Notes under the pieces: model-generated
Told to the model about the DNA's origin: nothing
Databases searched by the model: none
The model's input: the letters and a program-made list of their open reading frames with translations, nothing else
Origin: an uncultured Sphingomonadaceae bacterium
GTDB lineage: Bacteria; Pseudomonadota; Alphaproteobacteria; Sphingomonadales; Sphingomonadaceae
Direction of reading: 5' to 3'
Assembly (NCBI GenBank): GCA_947504025.1
Contig: CANNFX010000002.1
Location: 558,001-622,000 of the forward strand
Length of the DNA: 64,000 bases
Position numbers and translations under genes: made by a program
In this document: positions 9,759 through 18,755 of the stretch, in pieces
Position numbering within the stretch: position 1 is the stretch's first letter
Layout of the letters: the number at the start of each line of letters is the position of its first letter

Positions 9759-10541
9759 TCAGTCACCGCAGCCATATTGCCCGCTATCTGCAGCCGGTCG
9801 TTCCTCAGGAAACAGAAAGTCGTCCATAGCGGCTGCAATCAGATCACGGTCAACAACGTGCCCGCCTTCGAACGGGAAGAATCGAACCACACGGCCGCTG
9901 CGATTCATATATGGGCAGATCGACCTGCTGGTTGTTGAATAGGGCAAAATTCGGTCGCCGGTTCCGTGAGTTATAAAAATACGCTGCTGATTGCTCGCCG
10001 GTTTGGAAGAACCTGGAATTAGGCCGCCAGGGGAAAAGGCGGCAGCGAAGCGATAGCGTTCCGGATCAGCCACCGCGAGCGACAAGGCCATCGATGCCCC
10101 GTCCGAAAAACCGTAAACACCAACTCGGCTGCGGTCCAAAGCCAGTTCTTGTCCGAGTAAGTCGACTGCTTCTTCGATCTTGCGTTTATCCCATTTTGGC
10201 ATCCGCCTGGTGCGGACCGAGAGGCCGCCGCTTTTGCTTCTCCGGTTATTCAATGCATCCCATGTTCGGCCTTGAGATTTAACGGCCAGCAACACCAGTT
10301 TCCGTTCTGACGCGGCTTTTAGCAACGGCGGTAGGCTGGTGCCGGGATTTCCGCCATTGCCATGCAGCACAATCAAGACCGGTGCTGCGGTTTCCACTCC
10401 GCCGGGAATATAAGCAATGGCGCGATTTTCAAATTGGATGAAACCGCCTGTCGGGGCCACCAGCTTTCGCTGTTCTTCTGTTGATACTGGCGTGGCAGAC
10501 AGCGCCAATGCAGAGAAGAAGCAGAGAAGCGAGGCTATCAT
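9759..10541 (-). CDS. Secreted polyhydroxybutyrate-depolymerase-like esterase
   Basis: A 260-residue alpha/beta hydrolase with a signal peptide (first 16 residues). The catalytic serine lies in GFSDGAS (around residue 145), an aspartate in GTGDRILP and the histidine in FEGGHVV. The oxyanion segment LIVLHGNGGN follows strand 3. This layout resembles feruloyl esterase and PHB-depolymerase-type secreted esterases. It is transcribed on the strand opposite to the flanking propionate genes and lies divergently from pccA. Exact substrate unknown. Confidence 0.82.
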   Translation of the reverse strand: MIASLLCFFSALALSATPVSTEEQRKLVAPTGGFIQFENRAIAYIPGGVETAAPVLIVLHGNGGNPGTSLPPLLKAASERKLVLLAVKSQGRTWDALNNRRSKSGGLSVRTRRMPKWDKRKIEEAVDLLGQELALDRSRVGVYGFSDGASMALSLAVADPERYRFAAAFSPGGLIPGSSKPASNQQRIFITHGTGDRILPYSTTSRSICPYMNRSGRVVRFFPFEGGHVVDRDLIAAAMDDFLFPEERPAADSGQYGCGD

Positions 10542-10639
10542 TCTGCGAACATAGCGGATGAGAATAGTTTCGCCAGCTTGAAGGATGCGCCCATGGGCGG
10601 CATAGACGTTTCGCCTGTCTCTTGATTTCCGGAGTGTTC

Positions 10640-12646
10640 ATGTTTTCCAAAATCCTCATTGCCAATCGCGGCGAAATTGCATGCCGGGTAATCAAGACGG
10701 CACGCCGGATGGGTATCGCGACAGTCGCGGTGTATTCCGATGCAGATGCACGCGCGCCCTTTGTGCAAATGGCTGATGAGGCGGTGCATATTGGCCCGTC
10801 GCCTGCGGCTGAAAGCTATTTGATCCCGGAAAAAATCATCGATGCGTGCAAGCAGACAGGCGCGGAAGCGGTGCATCCTGGTTATGGCTTCCTGTCCGAG
10901 CGGACTAGCTTTGCTGAAGCGCTGGCCAAGGAAGGCATCGAGTTCATAGGCCCTCCAGTGAATGCGATCGCGGCGATGGGCGACAAGATCGAATCCAAGA
11001 AGCTTGCGATGGCGGCTGGCGTCAACGTTGTGCCGGGCTTTGTCGGTGAGATTGACGACACAGAACACGCCGTGAAGATTTCGGAAGAGATCGGCTATCC
11101 GGTGATGATGAAAGCCAGCGCCGGCGGTGGCGGTAAGGGTATGCGGCTCGCCTATAGCGAAAAGGACGTTCGGGAGGGCTTCGAGGCTACAAAGCGTGAA
11201 GGGCTCAACAGCTTCGGCGATGACCGCGTATTCATCGAGAAATTCATTCTCAATCCGCGCCATATCGAAATCCAGATATTGGGCGATAAACACGGCAATA
11301 TTATTTATCTTAACGAGCGTGAATGCAGTATCCAACGTCGTCACCAGAAGGTGGTCGAGGAAGCGCCTTCGCCGTTTGTTACACCCAAAATGCGCAAGGC
11401 GATGGGTGAACAATGCGTCGCTCTTGCCGCAGCGGTGAATTACCATAGCGCCGGCACGGTGGAGCTGATCGTCAGCGGCGCGGACCCGAGCGGCGAGAGT
11501 TTCTACTTTCTGGAAATGAACACCCGCCTGCAGGTCGAACATCCCGTAACGGAAATGATTACCGGTGTTGACCTGGTTGAACAGATGATCCGTGCTGCCG
11601 CTGGTGAGAAGCTGGAAATCGCGCAGGACGATGTCAAAATCGATGGTTGGGCCATCGAAAATCGCGTTTACGCCGAAGATCCCTATCGCGGCTTCCTGCC
11701 GAGTACCGGGCGGCTTGTCCGATACCGGCCACCGGTCGAGGGCTGGCAGGGCGGAATTCGCGGCACAGATGGTGTGCGGATCGATGACGGTGTGATGGAG
11801 GGCGGAGAAGTCTCCATATTCTACGACCCGATGATCGCCAAGCTGGTGACATGGGGTGAAACGCGCGACGAAGCAGCAGACCTTCAAGTGGAGGCGCTAG
11901 ATGCTTTCGAGATCGAAGGGCTTGGCCACAATGTCGATTTCCTCAGCGCGATCATGCAGCATGAGCGTTTTCGTTCGGGTGAATTGACGACCGGTTTTAT
12001 TGCCGAAGAATATCCTGACGGCTTTGAAGGTGCACCAGCATCACCGGAGTTGGACAAGGCGCTGGCGGCAATCGCCGGTGTGATCTCGTCAATTCAAGCG
12101 GACCGCGCGCGGCGGATTGACCAACAGCTTGACGGTAAACTGGCCGCTCCGGGTGACTGGACCGTTCGCGTTGCCGGGACGGATTATGAAGTCCGCTTGG
12201 ACGAGCATGCGATTATGGTTGGCGATGAAGCAATTGATTTGGCGATGGAATATACGCCTGGCGACACGATGGTGCATGCGGAACTGGACGGCGCGCCGCT
12301 GTCTTTCCAGCTTGCGCCAATGATCACCGGTTGGAAGATCACGACGCGCGGCGCGACGCATGAGGCGCGCGTATTGCCGACACGCTTCGCTCAGTTGGCG
12401 GAGCATATGATCGAAAAGATTCCGCCTGACCTTTCCAAATTCCTGATTTGCCCGATGCCAGGCCTGTTGGTCGCCTTGCATGTTGGAGAGGGTGACGAGG
12501 TAGAAGCCGGGCAACCGCTTGCAACCGTTGAAGCAATGAAGATGGAAAACATTCTACGAGCTGAAAAATCGGGCACTATTGCGAAGGTGAACGCGGTGCA
12601 GGGCGATAGTTTGGCTGTCGATGCGGTTATACTGGAGTTGGACTAA
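10640..12646 (+). CDS. pccA: Propionyl-CoA carboxylase alpha subunit
   Basis: Biotin carboxylase plus biotin carrier subunit (668 residues). The N-terminal ATP-grasp biotin carboxylase starts MFSKILIANRGEIACRVI and carries the ASAGGGGKGM nucleotide loop and EMNTRLQVEHPVTE. The C-terminal carrier domain has the biotinylation motif EAMKMEN. The ATG at 10640 has a GGAG box five bases upstream and gives the canonical N-terminus; an upstream TTG (10622) is unlikely. It works with PccB, and BioB, encoded nearby, makes its cofactor. A small lipoprotein gene follows after four bases. Confidence 0.97.
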   Translation: MFSKILIANRGEIACRVIKTARRMGIATVAVYSDADARAPFVQMADEAVHIGPSPAAESYLIPEKIIDACKQTGAEAVHPGYGFLSERTSFAEALAKEGIEFIGPPVNAIAAMGDKIESKKLAMAAGVNVVPGFVGEIDDTEHAVKISEEIGYPVMMKASAGGGGKGMRLAYSEKDVREGFEATKREGLNSFGDDRVFIEKFILNPRHIEIQILGDKHGNIIYLNERECSIQRRHQKVVEEAPSPFVTPKMRKAMGEQCVALAAAVNYHSAGTVELIVSGADPSGESFYFLEMNTRLQVEHPVTEMITGVDLVEQMIRAAAGEKLEIAQDDVKIDGWAIENRVYAEDPYRGFLPSTGRLVRYRPPVEGWQGGIRGTDGVRIDDGVMEGGEVSIFYDPMIAKLVTWGETRDEAADLQVEALDAFEIEGLGHNVDFLSAIMQHERFRSGELTTGFIAEEYPDGFEGAPASPELDKALAAIAGVISSIQADRARRIDQQLDGKLAAPGDWTVRVAGTDYEVRLDEHAIMVGDEAIDLAMEYTPGDTMVHAELDGAPLSFQLAPMITGWKITTRGATHEARVLPTRFAQLAEHMIEKIPPDLSKFLICPMPGLLVALHVGEGDEVEAGQPLATVEAMKMENILRAEKSGTIAKVNAVQGDSLAVDAVILELD

Positions 12647-12650
12647 AACG

Positions 12651-13067
12651 ATGCGCGTAATCGCTCTTTCTTGTCTGGTTTTCTTGGCTGTGATCGGCGG
12701 GTGTACGCTAGCTGAGACGCCTAACAGTGTGCCAATCGACAAGGCTGAAACAATAGAAAATCAGGGCGATACCATCGAAGAAGTACGCGACCTTCCAAAT
12801 GGTTATTCGCAAGCCGGCAAGGATCAATGTTTGGCCGATGGCGGTGCTTATCAACGCGTAGGGATGGCAGGCCGTTACAACTGTATCACCCCTTATGCCG
12901 ATGCCGGAAAAATATGCCGCGCATCCGCGGATTGCGAAGGGCAATGCAGAGTTGATATGGAATCAGAGGAAGGTGCGCCGGGCAAATGTCAGGCGAACAC
13001 AAACCCTTTTGGATGTTACGCTTTTTATAACGATGATGGACAGAAGGTCGGCATCTGCGTCGATTAA
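12651..13067 (+). CDS. Small cysteine-rich lipoprotein, unknown function
   Basis: A 138-residue exported protein. The N-terminus ends in AVIGGCTLAE, a lipobox placing the lipidated cysteine near residue 18. The mature chain has several cysteines (DQCLADGG, YNCITPY, KICRASADCEGQC, PGKCQ, FGCYAF) that probably form disulfides in the periplasm. It starts four bases after pccA and so may be cotranscribed. It ends convergent to aroB with a four-base overlap. I do not recognise a named family. Confidence 0.7.
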   Translation: MRVIALSCLVFLAVIGGCTLAETPNSVPIDKAETIENQGDTIEEVRDLPNGYSQAGKDQCLADGGAYQRVGMAGRYNCITPYADAGKICRASADCEGQCRVDMESEEGAPGKCQANTNPFGCYAFYNDDGQKVGICVD

Positions 13068-14173
13068 TGCGCCTGTAGCTGGTCATCCAGAAAGGCGGCT
13101 ACATCGTCCAATGCCACATCCATCGCCATGAAAGCCTGACCGATCCCGCGTAGCAGGAGGAAGGGCAGTGTGCCTGCATCCATCTTCTTGTCATGACGCA
13201 TGTGGTCAGCCAGCTTCATACCGTCGCCCCCCATATCAAGCGCAGCAATTTCGGAAGGCAGGCCTGCCTTCGAAACTGCCTCCGTTACAGTGGCAGCATC
13301 AGCGTCACTCATTAGTCCACGCCTTGCGGAATAGCGCGCCGCGAGCACCATGCCCAGCGCAACAGCTTCGCCGTGCAGCAAACGGCTACCGAAGCCGGTT
13401 TCAGCCTCGAGTGCGTGGCCGAATGTGTGACCGAGATTGAGCAGAGCGCGTGTTCCAGTGGTTTCCCGCTCATCTTCGGCGACAATGCGGGCCTTGGCGG
13501 CAACGCTTTGAGCAACGGCATATTCGCGAGCCTGGCGGTTGCCTTCGATGACGGCTGCGCCATTCGCTGCGCACCAATTGAAGAAGTCGCGGTCACCGAG
13601 AACGCCGTATTTTATCACTTCAGCGAAACCTGCTCGCAATTCTCGAAGTGGCAGTGTGTCCAGTGCGCCGAGGTCGGCGAGCACCAATGATGGTTGGTGA
13701 AATGCACCGACTAGATTCTTGCCCGCGGCCGTGTTTATCGCAGTCTTGCCGCCAACACTGGAATCGACCTGTGCGAGCAAGCTGGTGGGCAGTTGGATAA
13801 AACCACAACCCCGTTTGAGGATCGCGCAGGCAAATCCGGTCAAGTCACCGATGACCCCGCCGCCTAGTGCCATGACATGATCGCCGCGTTCGACTTCTTC
13901 GGCGAGCAGCCAGTCAACCGTGCGCTCCAGATTAGTCCAGCTTTTCGCGCTTTCGCCAGGGTCGAGCACCAGCCAACGTGGTTCGAACCCGCCGCCGGTT
14001 AGCGATGCATCGATCGTGTCGCGCCATTGGCCTGCGACGTTGCTATCGGTAATGATCGGCACACTTTTTTTGCGGAGCAAAGCGCCGCATTGGGTGGGCA
14101 GATCGGCTAACAGACCATCATCCACGCGGACTTCGTAGGAGCGTCCAGCCAGTTCGACGGGAATTACAGCCAT
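13064..14173 (-). CDS. aroB: 3-Dehydroquinate synthase
   Basis: Second step of the shikimate pathway: NAD- and metal-dependent cyclisation of DAHP to 3-dehydroquinate. The 369-residue product shows the nucleotide-binding GGGVIGDLTGFAC segment and the QVDSSVGGKTAIN block. The metal-ligand region is LGHTFGHALE (around residue 248). Its start overlaps the 3' end of aroK by ten bases, forming an aroK-aroB operon on the minus strand, the common order in proteobacteria. Confidence 0.97.
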   Translation of the reverse strand: MAVIPVELAGRSYEVRVDDGLLADLPTQCGALLRKKSVPIITDSNVAGQWRDTIDASLTGGGFEPRWLVLDPGESAKSWTNLERTVDWLLAEEVERGDHVMALGGGVIGDLTGFACAILKRGCGFIQLPTSLLAQVDSSVGGKTAINTAAGKNLVGAFHQPSLVLADLGALDTLPLRELRAGFAEVIKYGVLGDRDFFNWCAANGAAVIEGNRQAREYAVAQSVAAKARIVAEDERETTGTRALLNLGHTFGHALEAETGFGSRLLHGEAVALGMVLAARYSARRGLMSDADAATVTEAVSKAGLPSEIAALDMGGDGMKLADHMRHDKKMDAGTLPFLLLRGIGQAFMAMDVALDDVAAFLDDQLQAH

Positions 14174-14745
14174 GCGTCGATCGCCTCCAAAATTTGCATT
14201 GCGGTGTCTTCATGTGGGCCGTCTTTGGTCGCCACGTGAACTTGCGCCTGCGAATAGGCTGGTTCGCGGGTCTCGTGCAATCGGCTTAGTATCTCGTGCG
14301 GATCGCCGTCCTTGAGCAGCGGGCGATTGTCTTTACGTGACGTGCGTTCAACCAGTGTCTCGATATCGCAATCAAGCCATACTGCGACGGCTTTTTCGAG
14401 GATGAGGGCGCGGGTGTCTTCATTCATAAAAGCCCCGCCACCCGTTGCGATCACACCTGCACCCTCTTCCACGAGCCGCGATATGACTCGCCTTTCGCCG
14501 TCGCGGAAATGCGGTTCTCCGAATCGTTCGAAAATTTCGGGAATTGAAAGCTGCGCAGCTTGTTCAATTTCATAATCTGAATCCGCGAAATCGGTGCCCA
14601 TCATCTTTGCTAATCGCCTGCCAACGGTCGATTTGCCAGAGCCCATCAAACCGATCAGCACTATCGGGCGATCGATGTGTAGGACGATCTGGGCGATTTT
14701 CACGCCATCAGGCCGGGTGGTGGGTTTGGAATGGTCACTCGTCAT
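14164..14745 (-). CDS. aroK: Shikimate kinase
   Basis: Phosphorylates shikimate at the 3-hydroxyl using ATP. The 193-residue product has a Walker A loop GLMGSGKSTVG (near residue 33), the shikimate-binding DSDYEIE segment, FRDGERRVI and the GGGAF motif. It carries about 20 extra N-terminal residues compared with short AroK forms; the first methionine may not be the true start. It is the first gene of the aroK-aroB operon. Confidence 0.95.
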   Translation of the reverse strand: MTSDHSKPTTRPDGVKIAQIVLHIDRPIVLIGLMGSGKSTVGRRLAKMMGTDFADSDYEIEQAAQLSIPEIFERFGEPHFRDGERRVISRLVEEGAGVIATGGGAFMNEDTRALILEKAVAVWLDCDIETLVERTSRKDNRPLLKDGDPHEILSRLHETREPAYSQAQVHVATKDGPHEDTAMQILEAIDAWL

Positions 14746-14817
14746 TGCGGCACTGGCTATAGTTGGGGTAGGGCCAAGCGCAAGTTTGAGATTGTTTCGA
14801 GGAATTGCACTTTGGCG

Positions 14818-14964
14818 ATGGATATAAGGCGGATCGGCTGGCTGCTGGGCGCATTGTTGCTCTGCGTGCTGGTCTATGCATGGATTGATGGCGGCGCGAC
14901 GGAAAGCCGCGAGATGGCTATTCCCGTCTCAGTACCAGCTGCTGCGCCCGAGGCAGCGCAATGA
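14818..14964 (+). CDS. Small membrane protein, unknown function
   Basis: A 48-residue product from the ATG at 14818, chosen because the frame upstream of it looks non-coding and overlaps aroK. It has one hydrophobic helix (about residues 7-23, WLLGALLLCVLVYAW) followed by a short polar, alanine- and proline-rich tail predicted outside the cytoplasm. The stop overlaps the start of the next gene (ATGA), so it is probably the first gene of an operon with the large exported protein. It is divergent from aroK. Confidence 0.6.
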   Translation: MDIRRIGWLLGALLLCVLVYAWIDGGATESREMAIPVSVPAAAPEAAQ

Positions 14965-16805
14965 AGCGTCATCTGTTAATCAGCGGGGCTACATTGGCTC
15001 TTTGCTCGACATTGGTGTTCGCGCAAGACGCACCGGAATCACTGCTTCCGCCCACGATGCAACCATCACCTGCGACGAAGGCGCCTTCGCCAACGCCAAC
15101 CGCCGCACCAGATCCTGCAACGTCAAGCGCTCCGGCGACGGGCGCGACTCCTGTTGTGCAGCCTGTGACTGGCGATGAGGGGGCGAGCACAACTACCTCG
15201 GCTCCTGCACCGAGCACTTCCAGAATCCCGACGGTAGATGAACTCGAGAGACTTTCGACCGACGAGCTCGATCAGTTGCTTGGGCTTAAACCACGCTTTG
15301 ATATTCCTAGGGCAGCGCAGCGATCGCTCGAGCAGGTGGGCGTTATCGGCCCGGCAGAGGGCGGCCTTCCGGCTACTCTGCTTGCAAAGCAACCCGCGTC
15401 ACTGGTTCGTGCAGCTCTTGCGGGTACGACGAAGCCTATGGTTTCGCGCTGGGGGCACATTATGCTTCGCCGCGCTTTGGCCAGCCGGTTGGGTGCGCCT
15501 GATGGGATGAACCCAGTTGAATTTGCAGCGCTGCGTACCGCAACGCTCAACAGTATCGGCGAACATGCCGCCGCCCGTGCACTGGTGCAGGATGTCGACA
15601 CTGCGAATTATTCTGATGCTCTGACCGTAGCGGCCATCGATTCATATATCGGTACAGCTGATATCGTCGGTGCTTGCCCGGCGGTTAGGTTGAACGGCGG
15701 CGACCGCGATGATCCTCAGTGGAAAATGTTGAGCGCGATCTGTCGCTCCTATGCTGGCGAGGGGCGTGCCGGTAATCGCGAGCTGGATCGTGCATTGCGT
15801 GGAAAAATTGCACCTGAGATCGATGTCTTGTTGGCCCAGCGTTTTGCTGGCGCAGCAGGCGACGGACGACGGGCGGTCAACATTGAGTGGGAGGGAGTGA
15901 GCGAGATCAATCCCTGGCGTTATGCTCTTGCCCGTGCGGTTGGACTGGACGTGCCCGACAATCTTTTTGATGGTTCGGATGGCTACTATCAGGTGACCAC
16001 TGCGACATCTCCGATGGTTTCCCTGCAAAAAAGGGCGGCAGCGGGCGATTATGCGGCTGCGAAAGGCGTGTTGTCTTCCGTCGCCATGGTTGATCTCTAT
16101 TCACAGATTTTCGAGACTAGCGGGATCGAAGGTGAGAGCGCACGCGTCGCGTCCCTTCTGCGCGGTGCCTATGTGGGTGAGGATGACGCGGCCCGTGTAA
16201 CGGCAATTCGCAGCATTTGGGGCGGGCAGGGTACCCCTTCATATGGCCGCCAAGTCTTGACCGCCTATGCAGCTGCACGCCTAAATCCGTCCGAAGAATT
16301 GGCCGGAGATGCCTTTCCGTTGATCGCGTCGATGTTAACCGCAGGACTGGACCGAGATGCGATGCGTTGGGCGACAGTCTTGCCACAGGGCAGCGGCGGT
16401 TGGGCGTTGCTTGCACTGGCTCAGCCGCGGCGCAGCACACCGGTTGATGTCAATGCAGTCGAAAATTTCATCGGCGATGATGCGAGCGAAGATCAGCGCA
16501 AGTCGCATTTTTTGGTTGCTGGTCTTGCAGGGCTCGGGCGGTTGCAAAATTCCGACATCAATGATCTCACAGGTGATTTGGGCATAGACCTCGCTCGGGA
16601 AACCAAATGGAGTCGAATGATCTCACGTTCGGCGGAGGTAAATAACCCTGCGCTGGTGGCGATGCTCGCCGGTCTTGGCATGCAGGGTGAAAGCTGGAAC
16701 CAGATGACCCCTAGGCACCTCTATAATATTGTTTCGGCGCTCAACCGTGTCGGCATGTCAGCCGAAGCGCGGATGATTGCGGCCGAGGCGGTTGCACGGG
16801 GCTAG
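14961..16805 (+). CDS. Exported protein of unknown function, 614 residues
   Basis: It has a clear signal peptide (first 22 residues, ending VFA-QD) and then a low-complexity linker rich in proline, alanine and threonine (about 23-85). The rest is alpha-helical and alanine-rich, resembling helical-repeat proteins. I do not recognise a family. It is coupled to the small membrane protein upstream and followed by xerD after 33 bases. Orthologues next to xerD and accA are what I would expect in related genomes, but I cannot check this here. Confidence 0.75.
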   Translation: MKRHLLISGATLALCSTLVFAQDAPESLLPPTMQPSPATKAPSPTPTAAPDPATSSAPATGATPVVQPVTGDEGASTTTSAPAPSTSRIPTVDELERLSTDELDQLLGLKPRFDIPRAAQRSLEQVGVIGPAEGGLPATLLAKQPASLVRAALAGTTKPMVSRWGHIMLRRALASRLGAPDGMNPVEFAALRTATLNSIGEHAAARALVQDVDTANYSDALTVAAIDSYIGTADIVGACPAVRLNGGDRDDPQWKMLSAICRSYAGEGRAGNRELDRALRGKIAPEIDVLLAQRFAGAAGDGRRAVNIEWEGVSEINPWRYALARAVGLDVPDNLFDGSDGYYQVTTATSPMVSLQKRAAAGDYAAAKGVLSSVAMVDLYSQIFETSGIEGESARVASLLRGAYVGEDDAARVTAIRSIWGGQGTPSYGRQVLTAYAAARLNPSEELAGDAFPLIASMLTAGLDRDAMRWATVLPQGSGGWALLALAQPRRSTPVDVNAVENFIGDDASEDQRKSHFLVAGLAGLGRLQNSDINDLTGDLGIDLARETKWSRMISRSAEVNNPALVAMLAGLGMQGESWNQMTPRHLYNIVSALNRVGMSAEARMIAAEAVARG

Positions 16806-16838
16806 ATCATTTCGGGCGCGATAGATGATTTTCTCGCG

Positions 16839-17702
16839 ATGCTGGCCGCCGAACGCGGTGCAGCGGCCAATACGATCGCTGCATATAAGCGAGATTTGAC
16901 CGCAGCTGAGGAATTGCTGGGGGATCTTTCGCGGGTTGATGGTGAGGCTTTGTCGAGCCTTGGTAAAGCGTGGGGGCATTTGGCCCCGTCTAGCGTGTCG
17001 CGAAAGTCGTCTGCTCTACGGCAATTTTATGGGTTTTTGGCGGAGGAGGGCCTTCGCGGTGATGACCCGTCGCCTGCATTGCCGCGGGCAGTTGCACGTC
17101 GCCCTCTGCCTAAAATACTTTCTCATGATCAGGTGGATGGACTATTTCTTCGTGTGGAGGAGGAGGCTGCTTCCGGGAAGCCTGAGTCCATACGGCTATT
17201 GGCTCTGCTGGAACTTCTCTACGGCTCGGGTCTTCGGGCGACCGAGCTGGTTTCTCTACCCCTTTCGGCCGTTCCACGGGACGCGCCATTCCTGACTGTT
17301 ACGGGCAAGGGTGGCCAAGCGCGAATGGTGCCTGTCAGCGAAAGGGCGGTGCAGGCATTGTCGCGTTGGATGAACGTTCGCGAGGGCGAGGGACGTTATC
17401 TGTTCCCGTCACGAGGAAAGCATATTTCAAGAGTTCGGCTGTTCCAAATGCTGAAGGAGTTGGCGGCCCGGGCAGATATTCCACCAGAAAAAGTCAGCCC
17501 CCATGTTCTGCGCCACGCCTTCGCTACGCATTTGTTAGAAGGCGGTGCGGATCTGCGTGTTCTGCAGACTTTGCTGGGACATGCGGACATATCAACGACC
17601 CAGATTTACACTCATGTCGACGCGGCCAGGCTAGTAACCTTGGTAAACGAACGGCATCCGCTGGCGAAGGCAAGTCTTGCCCGCAAGGCCAAGGGCGACT
17701 AG
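16839..17702 (+). CDS. xerD: Site-specific tyrosine recombinase XerD
   Basis: Resolves chromosome dimers at dif together with XerC. The product shows the N-terminal SAM-like core-binding domain and the catalytic set: the arginine in [21 protein letters not shown] and [16 protein letters not shown] with the nucleophilic tyrosine near its end. The ATG at 16839 gives 287 residues, starting inside the first helix. Seven codons upstream in frame read IDDFLA, which fits the usual XerD N-terminus. No ATG, GTG or TTG exists there, so the true start may be an ATT (16809) or another rare codon. Confidence 0.92.
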   Translation: MLAAERGAAANTIAAYKRDLTAAEELLGDLSRVDGEALSSLGKAWGHLAPSSVSRKSSALRQFYGFLAEEGLRGDDPSPALPRAVARRPLPKILSHDQVDGLFLRVEEEAASGKPESIRLLALLELLYGSGLRATELVSLPLSAVPRDAPFLTVTGKGGQARMVPVSERAVQALSRWMNVREGEGRYLFPSRGKHISRVRLFQMLKELAARADIPPEKVSPHVLRHAFATHLLEGGADLRVLQTLLGHADISTTQIYTHVDAARLVTLVNERHPLAKASLARKAKGD

Positions 17703-17712
17703 CTGCGAAACT

Positions 17713-18657
17713 ATGATAACTTGGCTTGAATTCGAGAAACCGGTTGCTGAACTGGATAAACGCATCACTGAACTGCGCAGCGCAGCTGCCGGGGATGAGG
17801 TGGATATCGGGACAGAATTGGATCGTCTCGAAACAAAGAGCGCTGATCTGCTCGCGAGCACCTATAAAGCGCTGACGCCTTGGCAAAAGACGCAGGTCGC
17901 CCGCCACCCCAAGCGGCCTCATTTCCTAGATTATGTCGAACACGCCTTTGACGAATTCGTTCCGTTGGGCGGTGACCGCCTTTACGGTGAAGATGAAGCA
18001 ATTTTGGGCGGCTTCGCTAAGCTGAATGGCCGTAAGGTCATGCTGATCGGGCATGAAAAGGGTAACGATACTGAGAGCCGGTTACGGCACAATTTCGGCA
18101 TGGGTAAGCCCGAGGGATATCGAAAAGCGATCCGCCTCATGGAAATGGCTAGCCGGTTTGGTTTGCCGGTGGTGACCTTGGTCGACACGTCGGGCGCATT
18201 TCCAGGTGTTGAAGCTGAAGAACGCGGTCAGGCTGAAGCGATTGCCCGTTCGACAGAGGCGTGCCTAGCACTAGGTGTGCCGATGGTGTCTGTTATCGTG
18301 GGCGAGGGCGGTTCTGGCGGAGCGGTTGCGCTCGCGAGTGCGGAGCGAGTCCTGATGCTCGAACATGCCGTATATTCGGTGATATCGCCCGAAGGGTGCG
18401 CTTCGATTCTTTGGCGCACGGCCGAAAAGGCACCCGATGCGGCAGAAGCGATGCGGATTACTGCACAGCAACTCAAGAAACTTGGCGTCATTGACCGGAT
18501 CGTGAAAGAGCCGGTTGGCGGCGCACACCGAAATCCTGCAAAGGCTGCTCAAGCGCTGGGCAAAGCGATCAGCGAAGAGCTGGATGCGCTTAGCGATGTT
18601 GCACCTGACGAGCTTCGCCGCTTGCGCGAAGAGCGGTTCCTGCTGCTCGGAGAGTAA
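17713..18657 (+). CDS. accA: Acetyl-CoA carboxylase carboxyltransferase subunit alpha
   Basis: Alpha half of the carboxyltransferase that makes malonyl-CoA for fatty acid synthesis. The 314-residue product begins with the typical [10 protein letters not shown] coiled-coil lead and carries [22 protein letters not shown], the [11 protein letters not shown] segment and [10 protein letters not shown], the acyl-CoA oxyanion loop. The ATG at 17713 matches the family start. It follows xerD after ten bases and may be cotranscribed. Confidence 0.97.
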   Translation: MITWLEFEKPVAELDKRITELRSAAAGDEVDIGTELDRLETKSADLLASTYKALTPWQKTQVARHPKRPHFLDYVEHAFDEFVPLGGDRLYGEDEAILGGFAKLNGRKVMLIGHEKGNDTESRLRHNFGMGKPEGYRKAIRLMEMASRFGLPVVTLVDTSGAFPGVEAEERGQAEAIARSTEACLALGVPMVSVIVGEGGSGGAVALASAERVLMLEHAVYSVISPEGCASILWRTAEKAPDAAEAMRITAQQLKKLGVIDRIVKEPVGGAHRNPAKAAQALGKAISEELDALSDVAPDELRRLREERFLLLGE

Positions 18658-18755
18658 ACCGATCCGGAACCTTGCGGTGGCGCAGATGTTGATATTTATA
18701 TAACAACTAATTTCGCGGTTGGTGCACCGCTTTTTGCCACTTGCAAGGGGTCACT

